A stretch of DNA of 64,000 nucleotides from Akkermansiaceae bacterium (lineage in GTDB: Bacteria; Verrucomicrobiota; Verrucomicrobiia; Verrucomicrobiales; Akkermansiaceae): positions 124,001 to 188,000 of the forward strand of contig CAJIZY010000005.1 of the NCBI GenBank assembly GCA_905181965.1. The letters are read 5' to 3'. The position numbers and the translations under genes were made by a program. This document shows positions 18,431 through 28,250 of the stretch, piece by piece. The notes under the pieces were generated by a model. It was not told where the DNA came from. It was given only the letters and a program-made list of their open reading frames with translations, and did no database searches. Each line of letters begins with the position of its first letter. The first letter of the stretch is position 1.

Positions 18431-21246
18431 GGACGTGTAATAGTCTCGTCGAGATTCAAAAGGACGGTAGATAAACTCTGCCACTTCGCGAGATCAGATG
18501 GCGCGGAATGACTCTCTAAAAAACTCAGGAACTTCTCCCGCTCGTCAGCACTAGGAAGCCGGCCAAGGCAAAGTCGAAACGCGAGATCGAGGCGCCCCTT
18601 GGAATCGAGGGCCTCCCCGAGAAGTCGTTTTGCAAGACCCTCTGCGGACTCGACAAAGACCGGCGCATTCAAAGTCACGAGCGCCTGGGTCGGTAAGTTT
18701 GCCGAGTTGCGTCTGGATACGCAGACCGCACGAGCCGGAGCATCAAGGAGTTCCATCGTGGGATGCAGAGCCATTCGTCTCCAATAGGTGTAGAGGCTCT
18801 TGCGATAACGATTATCGCCCTTGCTTGCGACCCACTTACCGGGCAGGTCCCGATCTTCCCAATAACTGTCCGGCTGGGGTGGAAAGACACTCGGGCCACC
18901 GGCGAACGGCTTCAGCAAGCTACCGATCGCAAGCGCCTGATCCCGGATCTGCTCCGCCGGCAGGCGAACCCGGGGCATGCGGGAGAGGAGGTCGATTGTT
19001 CGGATCTCTTTCCCGATGAGCTCGAAGTAGATTCGCGCCGCTTGCCGATAGGTCGCCGAGGTCACAATCAGGCGGTTGAGGTATTTCATGTCCCAACCGC
19101 TATCCACAAATTCAGTCGCTAACCAATCAAGCAATTCGGGATGAGTGGCGGGTGCCCCTTGCGACCCAAAGTCGTCCGAAGTGCTCACGAGACCTTGGCC
19201 AAAATAGCTCTGCCAAAAGCGATTCACAACAACCCGCGCCACCAGTGGATTCTTTCCATCGACGAGCCAACGCGCGAATTCGAGTCGATCACCAGGTTGC
19301 CTCTCACCTTCGGGCACCAGGACTTTGGGCGCGGCAGGTGACACTTTATCTCCCGGGCTGAGGAAACTTCCACGTTGGTGAATGAATGTTTGCCGGGGCG
19401 ACCTACGCTCTTTCATCACGGGAACAGCCGGAATTTCTTTCGAACCTGCAGATTGCTTATCGTCGATTTTATGTAAAGCCGACCGGAGCTTTCGAGTTTC
19501 CTCGCTCTCTGGAATCAGCTCGAGTGCGCGGTCGTAGAGCCGAACCTCCTGAGCGAACCTTCGAAGCGATGCGCATTGGGCTTGGATGAGTTTTTATACC
19601 CAGCCCCGATCGCGAGAGGGCGATTTGAAACGGCAATCGATCGAGGCGGCGCACCGAGCACGCGAGCCTCGGCATCCTCAATTCCATCGACGAAAAGGCG
19701 CACTGACTTCCCCGCTTCGAAGACAAGGGCGACATCGTGATCATGATCATCATTGACCGCGCGACTACCATGGATGGCGACACCTTGGTAAGGATCAGTC
19801 CGAGCAGATGCCCAGAAAAAGAGGTGTCCAGGCCTTCCTTCTTCATCGCCCTCACCGCCGATCCCAAAAACATAACTGCGTTGCTTACCGGGCCAATCGT
19901 ATTTGGAGACAAGATTCGCGACCGCTTGCTTAGTACGGATTTTGGCGGTGATGGTGAGGTCCCCGGTGATACAAAATTTCCCGGCGTCGGACTCGAGATG
20001 AGGCGCGTCCCATTTTCCCAACAAGCCCTCCCCGCCAAGAGCCTTTGCGGGCAGGAAGCTTCTTGCGAGCTGAAATCAATTCAGCCTTGAGACGGGCCCG
20101 CTCGGCCAGGAGGTCCGGATCAGGATCAGCCACTGGAGGGCGGTAGGTCATTGTCGGGCCTCCCTGTCCATGCCCCTTGCCACGGTGCTCGGTGTTGTTG
20201 AAAATTGCGAACAGCGAAAAGTAATCACGCTGACTAATCGGATCGAATTTATGGTCGTGGCACTCTGCACATTCCATGGTCAAACCTAACCAAACTTTTC
20301 CCGTCGTGTTGACGCGGTCGGTCACTCCTTTGAGACGATACTCTTCGACCGGGTAGGTGTTCCCACGAGCCTGGGGCGCGTTGCGGTGAAAGCCCGTCGC
20401 AATTCGTTGCTCGTCAGTCGCGTTGGGCAGCATATCCCCCGCAAGTTGCTCGATCGTAAATTGATCGAATGGTATGTTACGATGAAGCGCGCGAACCACC
20501 CAATCTCGGTAGGGCCAGATCTGACGCATCTTGTCATCCGCAAAGCCCCGCGTGTCGGCATAACGAGCCAGATCGAGCCAATCCTGCGCCCGGCGTTCGG
20601 CATAATCGCGAGTCGCCATCAAGCGATCCACTAATCGTTCGTAAGCTCCAGGTGCCGCGTCATTGAGAAACTGATCCAATTGCTGCGGAGTCGGCGGCAA
20701 GCCAGTGAGATCCAAAGTGACCCGGCGAATCAAGGTCGTACGATCAGCCTCGGGCGAGAACGACAGTTCCTCTTCTTCGAGCCGTGCTCCGATGAATTGA
20801 TCGATGGGATTGCGCGCTCCCGACACCACCGGAGGCGCCCTCTTTTTCGGCGGCACAAAAGCCCAGTGCGGCTGGTATTTCCCGTCCTCCTCAATCCAAC
20901 GTTTGAGCACTTCTTTTTCCCCTTCCGTGAGACTCTTATTACTCTCCGGCGGAGGCATTAATTCGTCTTCATCGTCATGTGTGATGCGATGCCAGACTTC
21001 GCTTTCTTGCAAAGCGCCCGGCTTGATCGCCTGAATGCCATCCTTCAAAGAATAGGCTCCTTCCTCAGTATCTAGTCTCAACCCGGCCTCCCGCGTCTTC
21101 GCATCAAACCCATGACACGCGAAACATTTGTCGGAAAGAATCGGCCGAACATCCCGATTGAATTCCAGTTTGGCCCATGCTCCCGGAGCGGAAAGAAGTA
21201 ATCCCACGACGAAAGCAAGATAACAAGTAGCTGAATGAGAACGCAT
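18427..21246 (-). pseudogene. DUF1549/DUF1553 cytochrome-type protein with LamG insert, multiply frameshifted
   Basis: Signal peptide, haem site CFACHGFDAKTREAGLRLD, then DUF1549 (TLIRRVTLDLTGLPPTPQQ, second haem site [11 protein letters not shown]), then a LamG-like insert (KSVRLFVDGIEDAEA), then DUF1553 (ARWLVDGKNPLVARVVVNRFWQ, DDFGSQG). The pieces lie in different frames. I place breaks near 20048-20056 (one extra base at CCC), 19546-19554 (one missing base), 19012-19014 (one missing G) and 18989-18994 (one extra C). The last pair brackets a short wrong-frame patch; correcting it restores ERDPNNRLLSRMP. No independent stop codon interrupts the pieces. Either a recent pseudogene or sequencing indels. 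The DUF1501 partner follows with an ATGA overlap. Confidence 0.82.
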
Positions 21247-21533
21247 ATTCCTCGGAACGGACTGGATAATAGTATCTGTGGATGCGATTCACAAAACAAG
21301 AAATTCCAGATTTGACGACTGTTGTCGTTTGGGAGGCAGAATTTTAACTGTGAGTGACTCAAAAATTAGGCGCCGCGTCGAATTGCCCGGTCACATAATA
21401 CCAAGCCCTTCGGGCGTCGATTCCGAGCTTGATTGTGTCGTAGGATTTTATTTCTTCGTCATTGATAACAATCGTCAGCTTAAAGGCTTTCACCCACCCT
21501 TGACAACCCATCTCATTTAGCAATCAGTCCCTT

Positions 21534-23636
21534 ATGAAAAAGACTTTCGCAGCCGTTACCGCAACCTTGTTGATTGCCCTACCTGTTAGCGCAGCGCTAA
21601 AATTGACCGTTGCCGATCGATCGGAAAAACTCTCACCGCCCCACGGCAAGGTCGGATCGACAATTGTTGCAGCCGGTAACTCGAAGGGGCAGACATTCAC
21701 GGTAAAGAAAACCGGAAAACTCGAGGGCCTTTTCGTGCTGACCGCCGGGGTTGTGAACGCCGCCGATCTGACGGTCAGTATCTATCGCACCGAGAATGAC
21801 TATCCGGTCGGTGATATGCTGCATTCAGAATCTGGAAGGTTGCCCAAGGGCGCCGCCGAGGCCACCCTAAAGCTTGAATTTGAATCGCCGCCACAACTAA
21901 AGACAGGCAACTATGCCCTAGTGCTTTCCGCCGAGGAATCCGATCTGCACTTCATCCTAGGCCGCGGATACGCCGGTGGTCGAGCGATCCGCAACAACAA
22001 GAGTTCCAAAGGCCGTTGGGCCAGTGCGGGCGGAAAGGACAGAGATTTCGCCTTCAGCTTTCTGGGTATTGAAGCCGCGAGCAAATCTGCTTTTCAAGAA
22101 GCGTCCGGCGCAGCCGGGGTATCGGTCAAATTGCTTCGTCATACGAATCCGCCCTTCATTCCGGTAGCCTTCAACAAGATCAGGCGTCAGCCGAACATCG
22201 TCACCGTGATGGTAGACGATCTCGGCTGGAACCAGATCGGTGTTGAGCAGAGCACGATGGGGACGAATCCAAAGCTTTACCGCACACCAAACCTGGTGAA
22301 GCTCGCCGCCGGAGGACTCAGTTTCACTAATGCCTATGCCCAGCCCAACTGCGCGCCGACCCGCGCGGCCATGCTATCGGGACAATACCCTGCGCGCATC
22401 CACAATGATGTCTACTGTGTCGGGAGCCTCAACCGATACGGTCGTGGAGGAATTTCGAAGGAGAAGGCAAAATTCACCGCTCCGGAACAGACGGAAGATG
22501 TGGCTGCCGAAGCAATCACCGTTGCTGAAGCGATGCGCAAAAACGGTTATGCAACCGCGCATATCGGCAAATACCACGTCGGCGGACATGGAGGTGGGGA
22601 GACCCTTCCTGAAAACGCCGGTTTCGATATTAACATCGGTGGCTTTACGCAGGGACATCAGCCGGTCTGCTTTGCCAGCAAGGATGGCGACAATTGGGTA
22701 TTCAGGAAACTCGGGCGCGGCCACTTCGACCGCTTCGCCGAACCCTACACCGAGTCGTATCTGAAACAGCACAACTTTCCGCTGTCTCTGCTTGGCACGC
22801 CGAAGCATGTTAGCGACGCATTGTCCGATGCCATGGAAGAGACCATCGGCAAGTTCGCCGACGACGAGAAGCCCTTCTATCTTCAACTCCATCCTTATGC
22901 AGTGCACGGTCCCGTGCGTTCACGGCCGGACCTAAAAGCAAGCACCGGCGATGAACTTGCCGGCTTCGTTGCCAGCATTGATCTAACGATCGGTCGTCTG
23001 CTGAAGGTTTTGAATGACACCGGCTGCGCCGAAAAAACCCTCATCATTTTCACCTCCGACAATGGCGGCAATGCCAAAGCCAACCTCCCTCTGCGCGGAA
23101 AGAAAGGAATGTTCACCGAAGGCGGTATCCGCGTTCCCTTGATCGCCTACTGGCCGGGTGTCATCCCCGCCAACACAGTCACCGATCATATGGTCCATAC
23201 GGTCGACTACTACCCAACCTACCTTCAATTCGCTGGCGATCGTTGGATGCCCCCGGAAGCCGAACATCCTCTCGATGGAGAATCCTTCGTCGATGTCCTG
23301 CTCAATCCGAATACTGACCGCATGCGTGATCCGATCTTCTACCTTTTCCCCGGCTACATGGATTCGCGCGCCCAGCCAACTGTCGCTGCCATCGACGAGA
23401 TCGAGGGACAACGCTACAAGCTTCTCTATTTCTACGAAGCCGACGATTGGGAACTCTACAATTTGAGTCACGACATCGGTGAGAAAACCAATCTCATTAA
23501 GACCCACACCTCCATCGCCGCCTCGCTTTCCCAAAAGATCCATGCCTGGCTCAGCCAGAAACATTCAACCTGGAAGCCGAAATATCCGTTGAAAAAGGAT
23601 GATGGCAAGTCGGTGGGACCGCCGCCCTCGTTTTAG
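21534..23636 (+). CDS. Secreted sulfatase with an N-terminal beta domain
   Basis: 700 residues, signal peptide ending near VSAALK. Residues about 25-200 form a beta-rich domain (GQTFTVKKTGKLEGLFVL, LTVSIYRTEND) like accessory modules attached to hydrolases. A type I sulfatase domain follows: NIVTVMVDDLGWNQIG carries metal-binding Asp residues, and CAPTRAAMLSGQYPAR has Cys273 in the CxPxR signature converted to formylglycine by a sulfatase-maturating enzyme. HIGKYHVGG and FTSDNGGNAKANLPLRGKKG are further active-site blocks. Divergent from the broken DUF1549/1553 gene; 286 bases separate them with no feature I can support. Likely removes sulfate esters from polysaccharide; sugar specificity unknown. 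Confidence 0.92.
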   Translation: MKKTFAAVTATLLIALPVSAALKLTVADRSEKLSPPHGKVGSTIVAAGNSKGQTFTVKKTGKLEGLFVLTAGVVNAADLTVSIYRTENDYPVGDMLHSESGRLPKGAAEATLKLEFESPPQLKTGNYALVLSAEESDLHFILGRGYAGGRAIRNNKSSKGRWASAGGKDRDFAFSFLGIEAASKSAFQEASGAAGVSVKLLRHTNPPFIPVAFNKIRRQPNIVTVMVDDLGWNQIGVEQSTMGTNPKLYRTPNLVKLAAGGLSFTNAYAQPNCAPTRAAMLSGQYPARIHNDVYCVGSLNRYGRGGISKEKAKFTAPEQTEDVAAEAITVAEAMRKNGYATAHIGKYHVGGHGGGETLPENAGFDINIGGFTQGHQPVCFASKDGDNWVFRKLGRGHFDRFAEPYTESYLKQHNFPLSLLGTPKHVSDALSDAMEETIGKFADDEKPFYLQLHPYAVHGPVRSRPDLKASTGDELAGFVASIDLTIGRLLKVLNDTGCAEKTLIIFTSDNGGNAKANLPLRGKKGMFTEGGIRVPLIAYWPGVIPANTVTDHMVHTVDYYPTYLQFAGDRWMPPEAEHPLDGESFVDVLLNPNTDRMRDPIFYLFPGYMDSRAQPTVAAIDEIEGQRYKLLYFYEADDWELYNLSHDIGEKTNLIKTHTSIAASLSQKIHAWLSQKHSTWKPKYPLKKDDGKSVGPPPSF

Positions 23637-23814
23637 CGACTTAGGCGGAAAGCCATATGGGGGGAGAGTCCCGATCTCTCATCAGTATGACCTCAACTGA
23701 TCAAGATGCCTAAAACCCGGGCCCTCAAGCTGTTTGTCACGGACGACTTGGGCCTGAGCCTTTCCGCAAAAAGCAAATTCCTGGCGGTAGCATTTAAATC
23801 AGGTGATTCTCGCC

Positions 23815-25242
23815 TTAAGCGAGGATTTGCTGCACCACATGCGCTTCCTCCACTCCAGTGAGACGGGTGTTGAGCCCTTGAAATTTGAAAGTGAAACGCT
23901 CATGGTCCATCCCCATGCAATGGAGGATGGTGGCATTCATATCGTTAATGTGCACGGGATCTTTGACGATGTTATAACAGTAGTCGTCTGTGGCACCATG
24001 GGCGTGACCTGGTTTAGTGCCTCCTCCGGCTAACCAAGTCGTGAAGCCGCGTGGGTTGTGGTCGCGGCCGTCCTTTCCTTGAGAAAAGGGAGTGCGCCCA
24101 AATTCGCCGCCCCACCAAACGAGGGTGTCTTCAAGTAGACCACGTTGTTTGAGATCCTGCAGAAGAGCTGCCGAGGCCTGATCGGTGTCCTGACACTGCG
24201 CGGTCAGATGAGGAACGAGGCTGCCGTGTTGGTCCCAACCACGGTGGAACAGTTGCACGAATCGCACGTCGCGTTCGGCCAGGCGCCGCGCCAAAAGACA
24301 GTTGTAAGCGTAGGTGCCCGGTTGACGCGCGGCATCGCCGTAGAGTTTGAAAGTGCTCTCTGGCTCGTCCGAAAGATCGACGATTTCCGGAGCGGTGGTC
24401 TGCATGCGGAAGGCCATCTCATACTGGGCGATGCGTGTCTGGATCTCCGGGTCGCCGAAGCGGGCAAACGAATCCCCGTTGAGGGCCGCAAGATCATCGA
24501 GCATCTCGCGCCGTGTCGAGCGATCGAGCCCATTGGGATCTTTGAGGTAGAGAAGCGGATTCCTACCGCTGCGCATCAATACACCCTGATGGTTTGAAGG
24601 AAGAAAACCACTTCCCCATAAGCGGGAGAAAATTGGTTGTCCCGGATTCTTCCCGCTCCCCTGCGAAAGGAGGACAATGTAGGCTGGCATGTTCTCGTTT
24701 GCGCTTCCTAATCCATACCCTGCCCAAGCACCGAGGCTGGGACGACCCGGAATCTGCGAACCAGTGTTAATCAAAGTGATCCCGGGGTCATGATTGATCG
24801 CCTCGGTATGCATCGAATTGATCACCGTGAGCTTGTCAGCAATTGACGCCGTGTAGGGTATAAAATCGCTCATCCAAGTGCCACTCTCTCCGCGCTGCTT
24901 CATCGGCGACATCGGACCACAGACTAAAAAATTCTTCAGCCCGGCGGTCATCCCGGTCACGCGCTGTCCGCCACGGATGCTGTCGGGCAATTCGCTGCCA
25001 TGCAATTTTTTGATGGCTGGCGAATGATCAAAAAGGTCGATGTGCGACGGCCCACCCGACTGGAACATGTAGATGACGCGCTTTGCTTTCGCCGGGAAAT
25101 GCGGCAGATCATTCTGACCAGATTCCGCAGCGGTGGCATCATTCAGAAGTGAGGTCGCGGCAAGGGCACCAAGTCCGATACCAGACTGCCCCAGAAAGGC
25201 GCGACGCGAAAGTAGAGTGTTGGTGTCGTCGTTGATGATCAT
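23815..25242 (-). CDS. DUF1501 family protein, Tat-exported
   Basis: 475 residues. Its ATG (25242) overlaps the stop of the DUF1549/1553 gene by ATGA. The twin-arginine signal is [19 protein letters not shown]. Conserved blocks: [72 protein letters not shown] and [12 protein letters not shown]. In the last block Asn-Asp-Met-Asn-Ala replaces the His-Asp-Leu-His-Ala seen in the 17.0-18.4 kb copy, so one or two putative ligand histidines differ. Last gene of a three-gene operon (31.2-23.8 kb). The 178 bases after the sulfatase (23637-23814) hold no gene; only weak inverted repeats are visible. Function of the family unknown. Confidence 0.92.
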   Translation of the reverse strand: MIINDDTNTLLSRRAFLGQSGIGLGALAATSLLNDATAAESGQNDLPHFPAKAKRVIYMFQSGGPSHIDLFDHSPAIKKLHGSELPDSIRGGQRVTGMTAGLKNFLVCGPMSPMKQRGESGTWMSDFIPYTASIADKLTVINSMHTEAINHDPGITLINTGSQIPGRPSLGAWAGYGLGSANENMPAYIVLLSQGSGKNPGQPIFSRLWGSGFLPSNHQGVLMRSGRNPLLYLKDPNGLDRSTRREMLDDLAALNGDSFARFGDPEIQTRIAQYEMAFRMQTTAPEIVDLSDEPESTFKLYGDAARQPGTYAYNCLLARRLAERDVRFVQLFHRGWDQHGSLVPHLTAQCQDTDQASAALLQDLKQRGLLEDTLVWWGGEFGRTPFSQGKDGRDHNPRGFTTWLAGGGTKPGHAHGATDDYCYNIVKDPVHINDMNATILHCMGMDHERFTFKFQGLNTRLTGVEEAHVVQQILA

Positions 25243-28214
25243 TGTCTTGTCACGGCTTCATCCATGTTTAGCAAAGTGCTAGCGACCAGCATCCACGCGG
25301 TCTGATTGGGATCGCCGCTGTCTTGTGCTCCGGCAGCGGTGAGCAATTGCTGCGCTTTCTCAGTGTCCGATTCGAAAATCTGCTGATAGCGGGTCAGTGC
25401 GATGGACAGAATTTTCAGTTCTCTTGCAGTCGGTCCTCGGCCAAGAACACGCCGGGCGCCGTGGGTGATCCCCTTCTCCGCCGATCCTGCAGCCGCCATA
25501 AGATCGCCAAGCGCGCGCGCCGCTTCCAGGAACTGCGGGTCGTTCTGCAATACTAGCGCCTGCAACGGGGTGTTGGTGTTCAGCCTGCGCACCGTACAGG
25601 TCTCGCGGGAGGGCGCGTCGAATATTGCCATGCTCGGCGGGGGGGAGGTTCGTTTCCAGGCGGTATACATACTTCGACGGTAAAGTGCCCGGCCGCTACC
25701 AGGGAGGAATTTCTGGGAGGTGAATCCGGCCGGATAGCCGTAGTGACTAATCTCCGCCCACAGGCCATCCGGCTGGTAGGGATGGACGCTCGGGCCACCG
25801 AGGTCGCGATTAATCAAGCCCGCGGCCAAGAGCGCACTGTCGCGGACGAACTCGGCTCCAAGCCGGAAACGTGGTGCACGGGCTAACAGGCGATTGTAGG
25901 GATCTAATTCAAGAGAGTCGGGCGTCGCCTTTGATGATTGAGCGTAGGTTTCGGACATCACGATCTGTTTTAAAGTGCGCCGCAGATCCCATCCGTGCTC
26001 GACAAAATCAGCCGCTAGCCAGTCGAGCAGTTCGGGGTGCGACGGATACTCGCCCTGCGCGCCGAAATCCTCAGCGGTTTTCACCAAGCCAGTGCCGAAG
26101 ATCATCTGCCAATATCGGTTAACAATGACGCGCGAGGTCAACGGGTGCGCTGGGTCAACTAGCCATCTGGCGAGTTCCAGTCGGGTCTTCGCCTTGCCAT
26201 CGGAACCATTCAGTAGAGGGAGGATCGCCGGCCCATCTGCAGTGACTTTCTCTCCGGGTTGGTCGTAGGCCCCACGGTCAAGGATATGGGTGTCGCGCGG
26301 TTTGTAGTCCATCACCATAACAGTGGCGCGACCCGATTGCGCGGTCTTACTCAGAACCTTTTCCTCAAGGTTGAGCTGGTGGATATAAATCTTGAACGGC
26401 CCGGAGACGGCAGCAAAAGCATCGTTGACTGTCTTCCAATCAGCCTTGCTGCGTTTCAATTTCGGTTTTGAAAGAGCGAGATAAAGAGCCTTATTCCCCA
26501 CGTCGCCAGGAGACCCCTTTTCTTGAATCTTTTTACCCCAAGGAGCACTGCCATACTGACCCAAGTCAGCCGCTGGTTTCCACTTGGCACCCACGATTTT
26601 CGCCGACCATGCCGAACTGCTCACAAAGTGTTTTACAGTGCCATCGTCAGCTCGCACCGCGAGGCTGACCAGTAAGCCTGCCGGGCTCGGGCCATCGTTG
26701 GTTGCGGAGATCTCAATGTGATTCTCTCCCTCTTTTAAATTGGTGATCCGAACGACCTTCGGCTCCATCCAAAGCGACTTTTTCTCGATCGCTTGACCCC
26801 CGTTGATCTTGATCGTGCACGCGTCATCGCAGGTGAAAAGCAGCTGCGCCGCAGACGGCTCCCCCTCAAGTCGGAAGCGGTGCTCGAACAGCGCCTTCGC
26901 CGCCTGTTTATCGTCAGCGGCCCATATCCACGACGCCGAGCTGTGCGGAACACGTGGCAAATCTGCGGGCTTCGCTGCCTCTTTCGGCGACGGTGCGAGG
27001 GCCGGCAGGGTGCGCGCTTCCCATTCGTCGCGAATCCTCGCCATTGCCGGCTCGGGTGTGACGCGCAACCGATCGAGTTCGGCAATCCGTTGGCCTACGT
27101 CACGCTTGACCCGATCAGCGTCACAGATCGCCGATCCAGCTTCAATCAGCGGTGCGGTATTGGAATTTCGGCACGCCGACCGTCGATTCGTCGGCGTTGT
27201 TGAAGAAGGAGTAGAATTGATAGAATTCCTTTTGCGTGATCGGATCGAACTTATGATCGTGGCACTGCGCACACTCCAAAGTGATCCCCAACCAGACCGT
27301 AGCGGTGGTATTAACACGGTCAAAAACCTGATTCACTCGATCGTCCCGCCCTCGTGCGTGTTCATGCTGTTGCGCAGGAAACCGGTGGCAACGCGCTGCT
27401 GCTCGGTGGCATTTGGTAAAAGATCGCCAGCAATCTGTTCGACCGCGAACTCGTCGAAGCGTTTGTTAGTGAGAAAAGCATGGAGCACCCAGTCGCGCCA
27501 GATCCACATGTCACGGTGGTCATCGATCGAGTAACCGTTGGTGTCCGCATAGCGCGCGCCGTCGAGCCAGTCGACCGCGAGCCGTTCAGCAGTCGCGGGC
27601 GACGCAAGCAGCCGGTCAACCACCCGCTCATATGCACCCGGTTTTTGATCGGCCAGGAAGGCATCAATCTCCTCAGGCGTCGGGGGTAATCCGGTTAAGT
27701 CCTGGGTGAGCCGGCGCAACAAAGTCTCCCGATTCGCGGGCGGTGCCGGCCGCAAGCCACTCCCCTCGAACTGCGCACGGATCAATGAATCGATCGAGGC
27801 TCCCTTTGGCGCAGCCACCGTTTGGAATGACCAGTGACCTTCATACTCTCCACCCTGATCGATCCAACGCCCGAGGAGTTCGATCTGCTCCAGGGAGAGC
27901 CGGTGGTTCGAATCGGGCGGCGGCATGATTTCCTCCGGGTCCTTAGCGCTGACGCGTTTCCACAACTCGCTCGCTCCCCGGTCTCTGGGAACCAGTGCCT
28001 GACGATCCATTTTCTTGCCAATCCGCATCGTCGCTAACTCGAATGAATGGAGTTGCAGCCCTGCCTTTGCATCGTGCGCGTCCGTCCCATGGCAGCCAAA
28101 GCAGTTATCCGAAAGGATCGGGCGGATGTCGCGGTTAAAGCTCAGCGGCACCTCATCCGCCGACAATGCGGAGGAAGCGAACAGCGCCAGGAAAATTCCT
28201 TTCAAGTGTTTCAC
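25239..28214 (-). pseudogene. DUF1549/DUF1553 cytochrome-type protein with jelly-roll insert, frameshifted twice
   Basis: Signal peptide, haem site CFGCHGTDAHDAKAGLQL, DUF1549 (LLRRLTQDLTGLPPTPEE), then a stop after EGGTIE near 27333-27336. The protein resumes in another frame with [17 protein letters not shown] and the second haem site [11 protein letters not shown]. That frame ends near 27148-27156, where one extra base is inferred, and the remainder (about 690 residues) is open to 25239. The first break fits one missing base or a loss of about ten bases. A jelly-roll insert (WIWAADDKQ to GSAPWG) matches the N-terminal domain of the upstream neighbour. DUF1553 blocks ARWLVDPAHPLTSRVIVNRYWQ and DFGAQG are intact. 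Decay or sequencing error; the partner DUF1501 is intact. Confidence 0.82.
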
Positions 28215-28250
28215 CGATTGGTTTCCTAACGGAGAGTTAAACCATTCAAC

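Noticed and set aside
23640-23770. Terminator between the sulfatase and the convergent DUF1501 gene
   Set aside because: Only short, interrupted inverted repeats (GCGGAAAG/CTTTCCGC far apart, GAGAG/CTCTC) and no T-run; not convincing.
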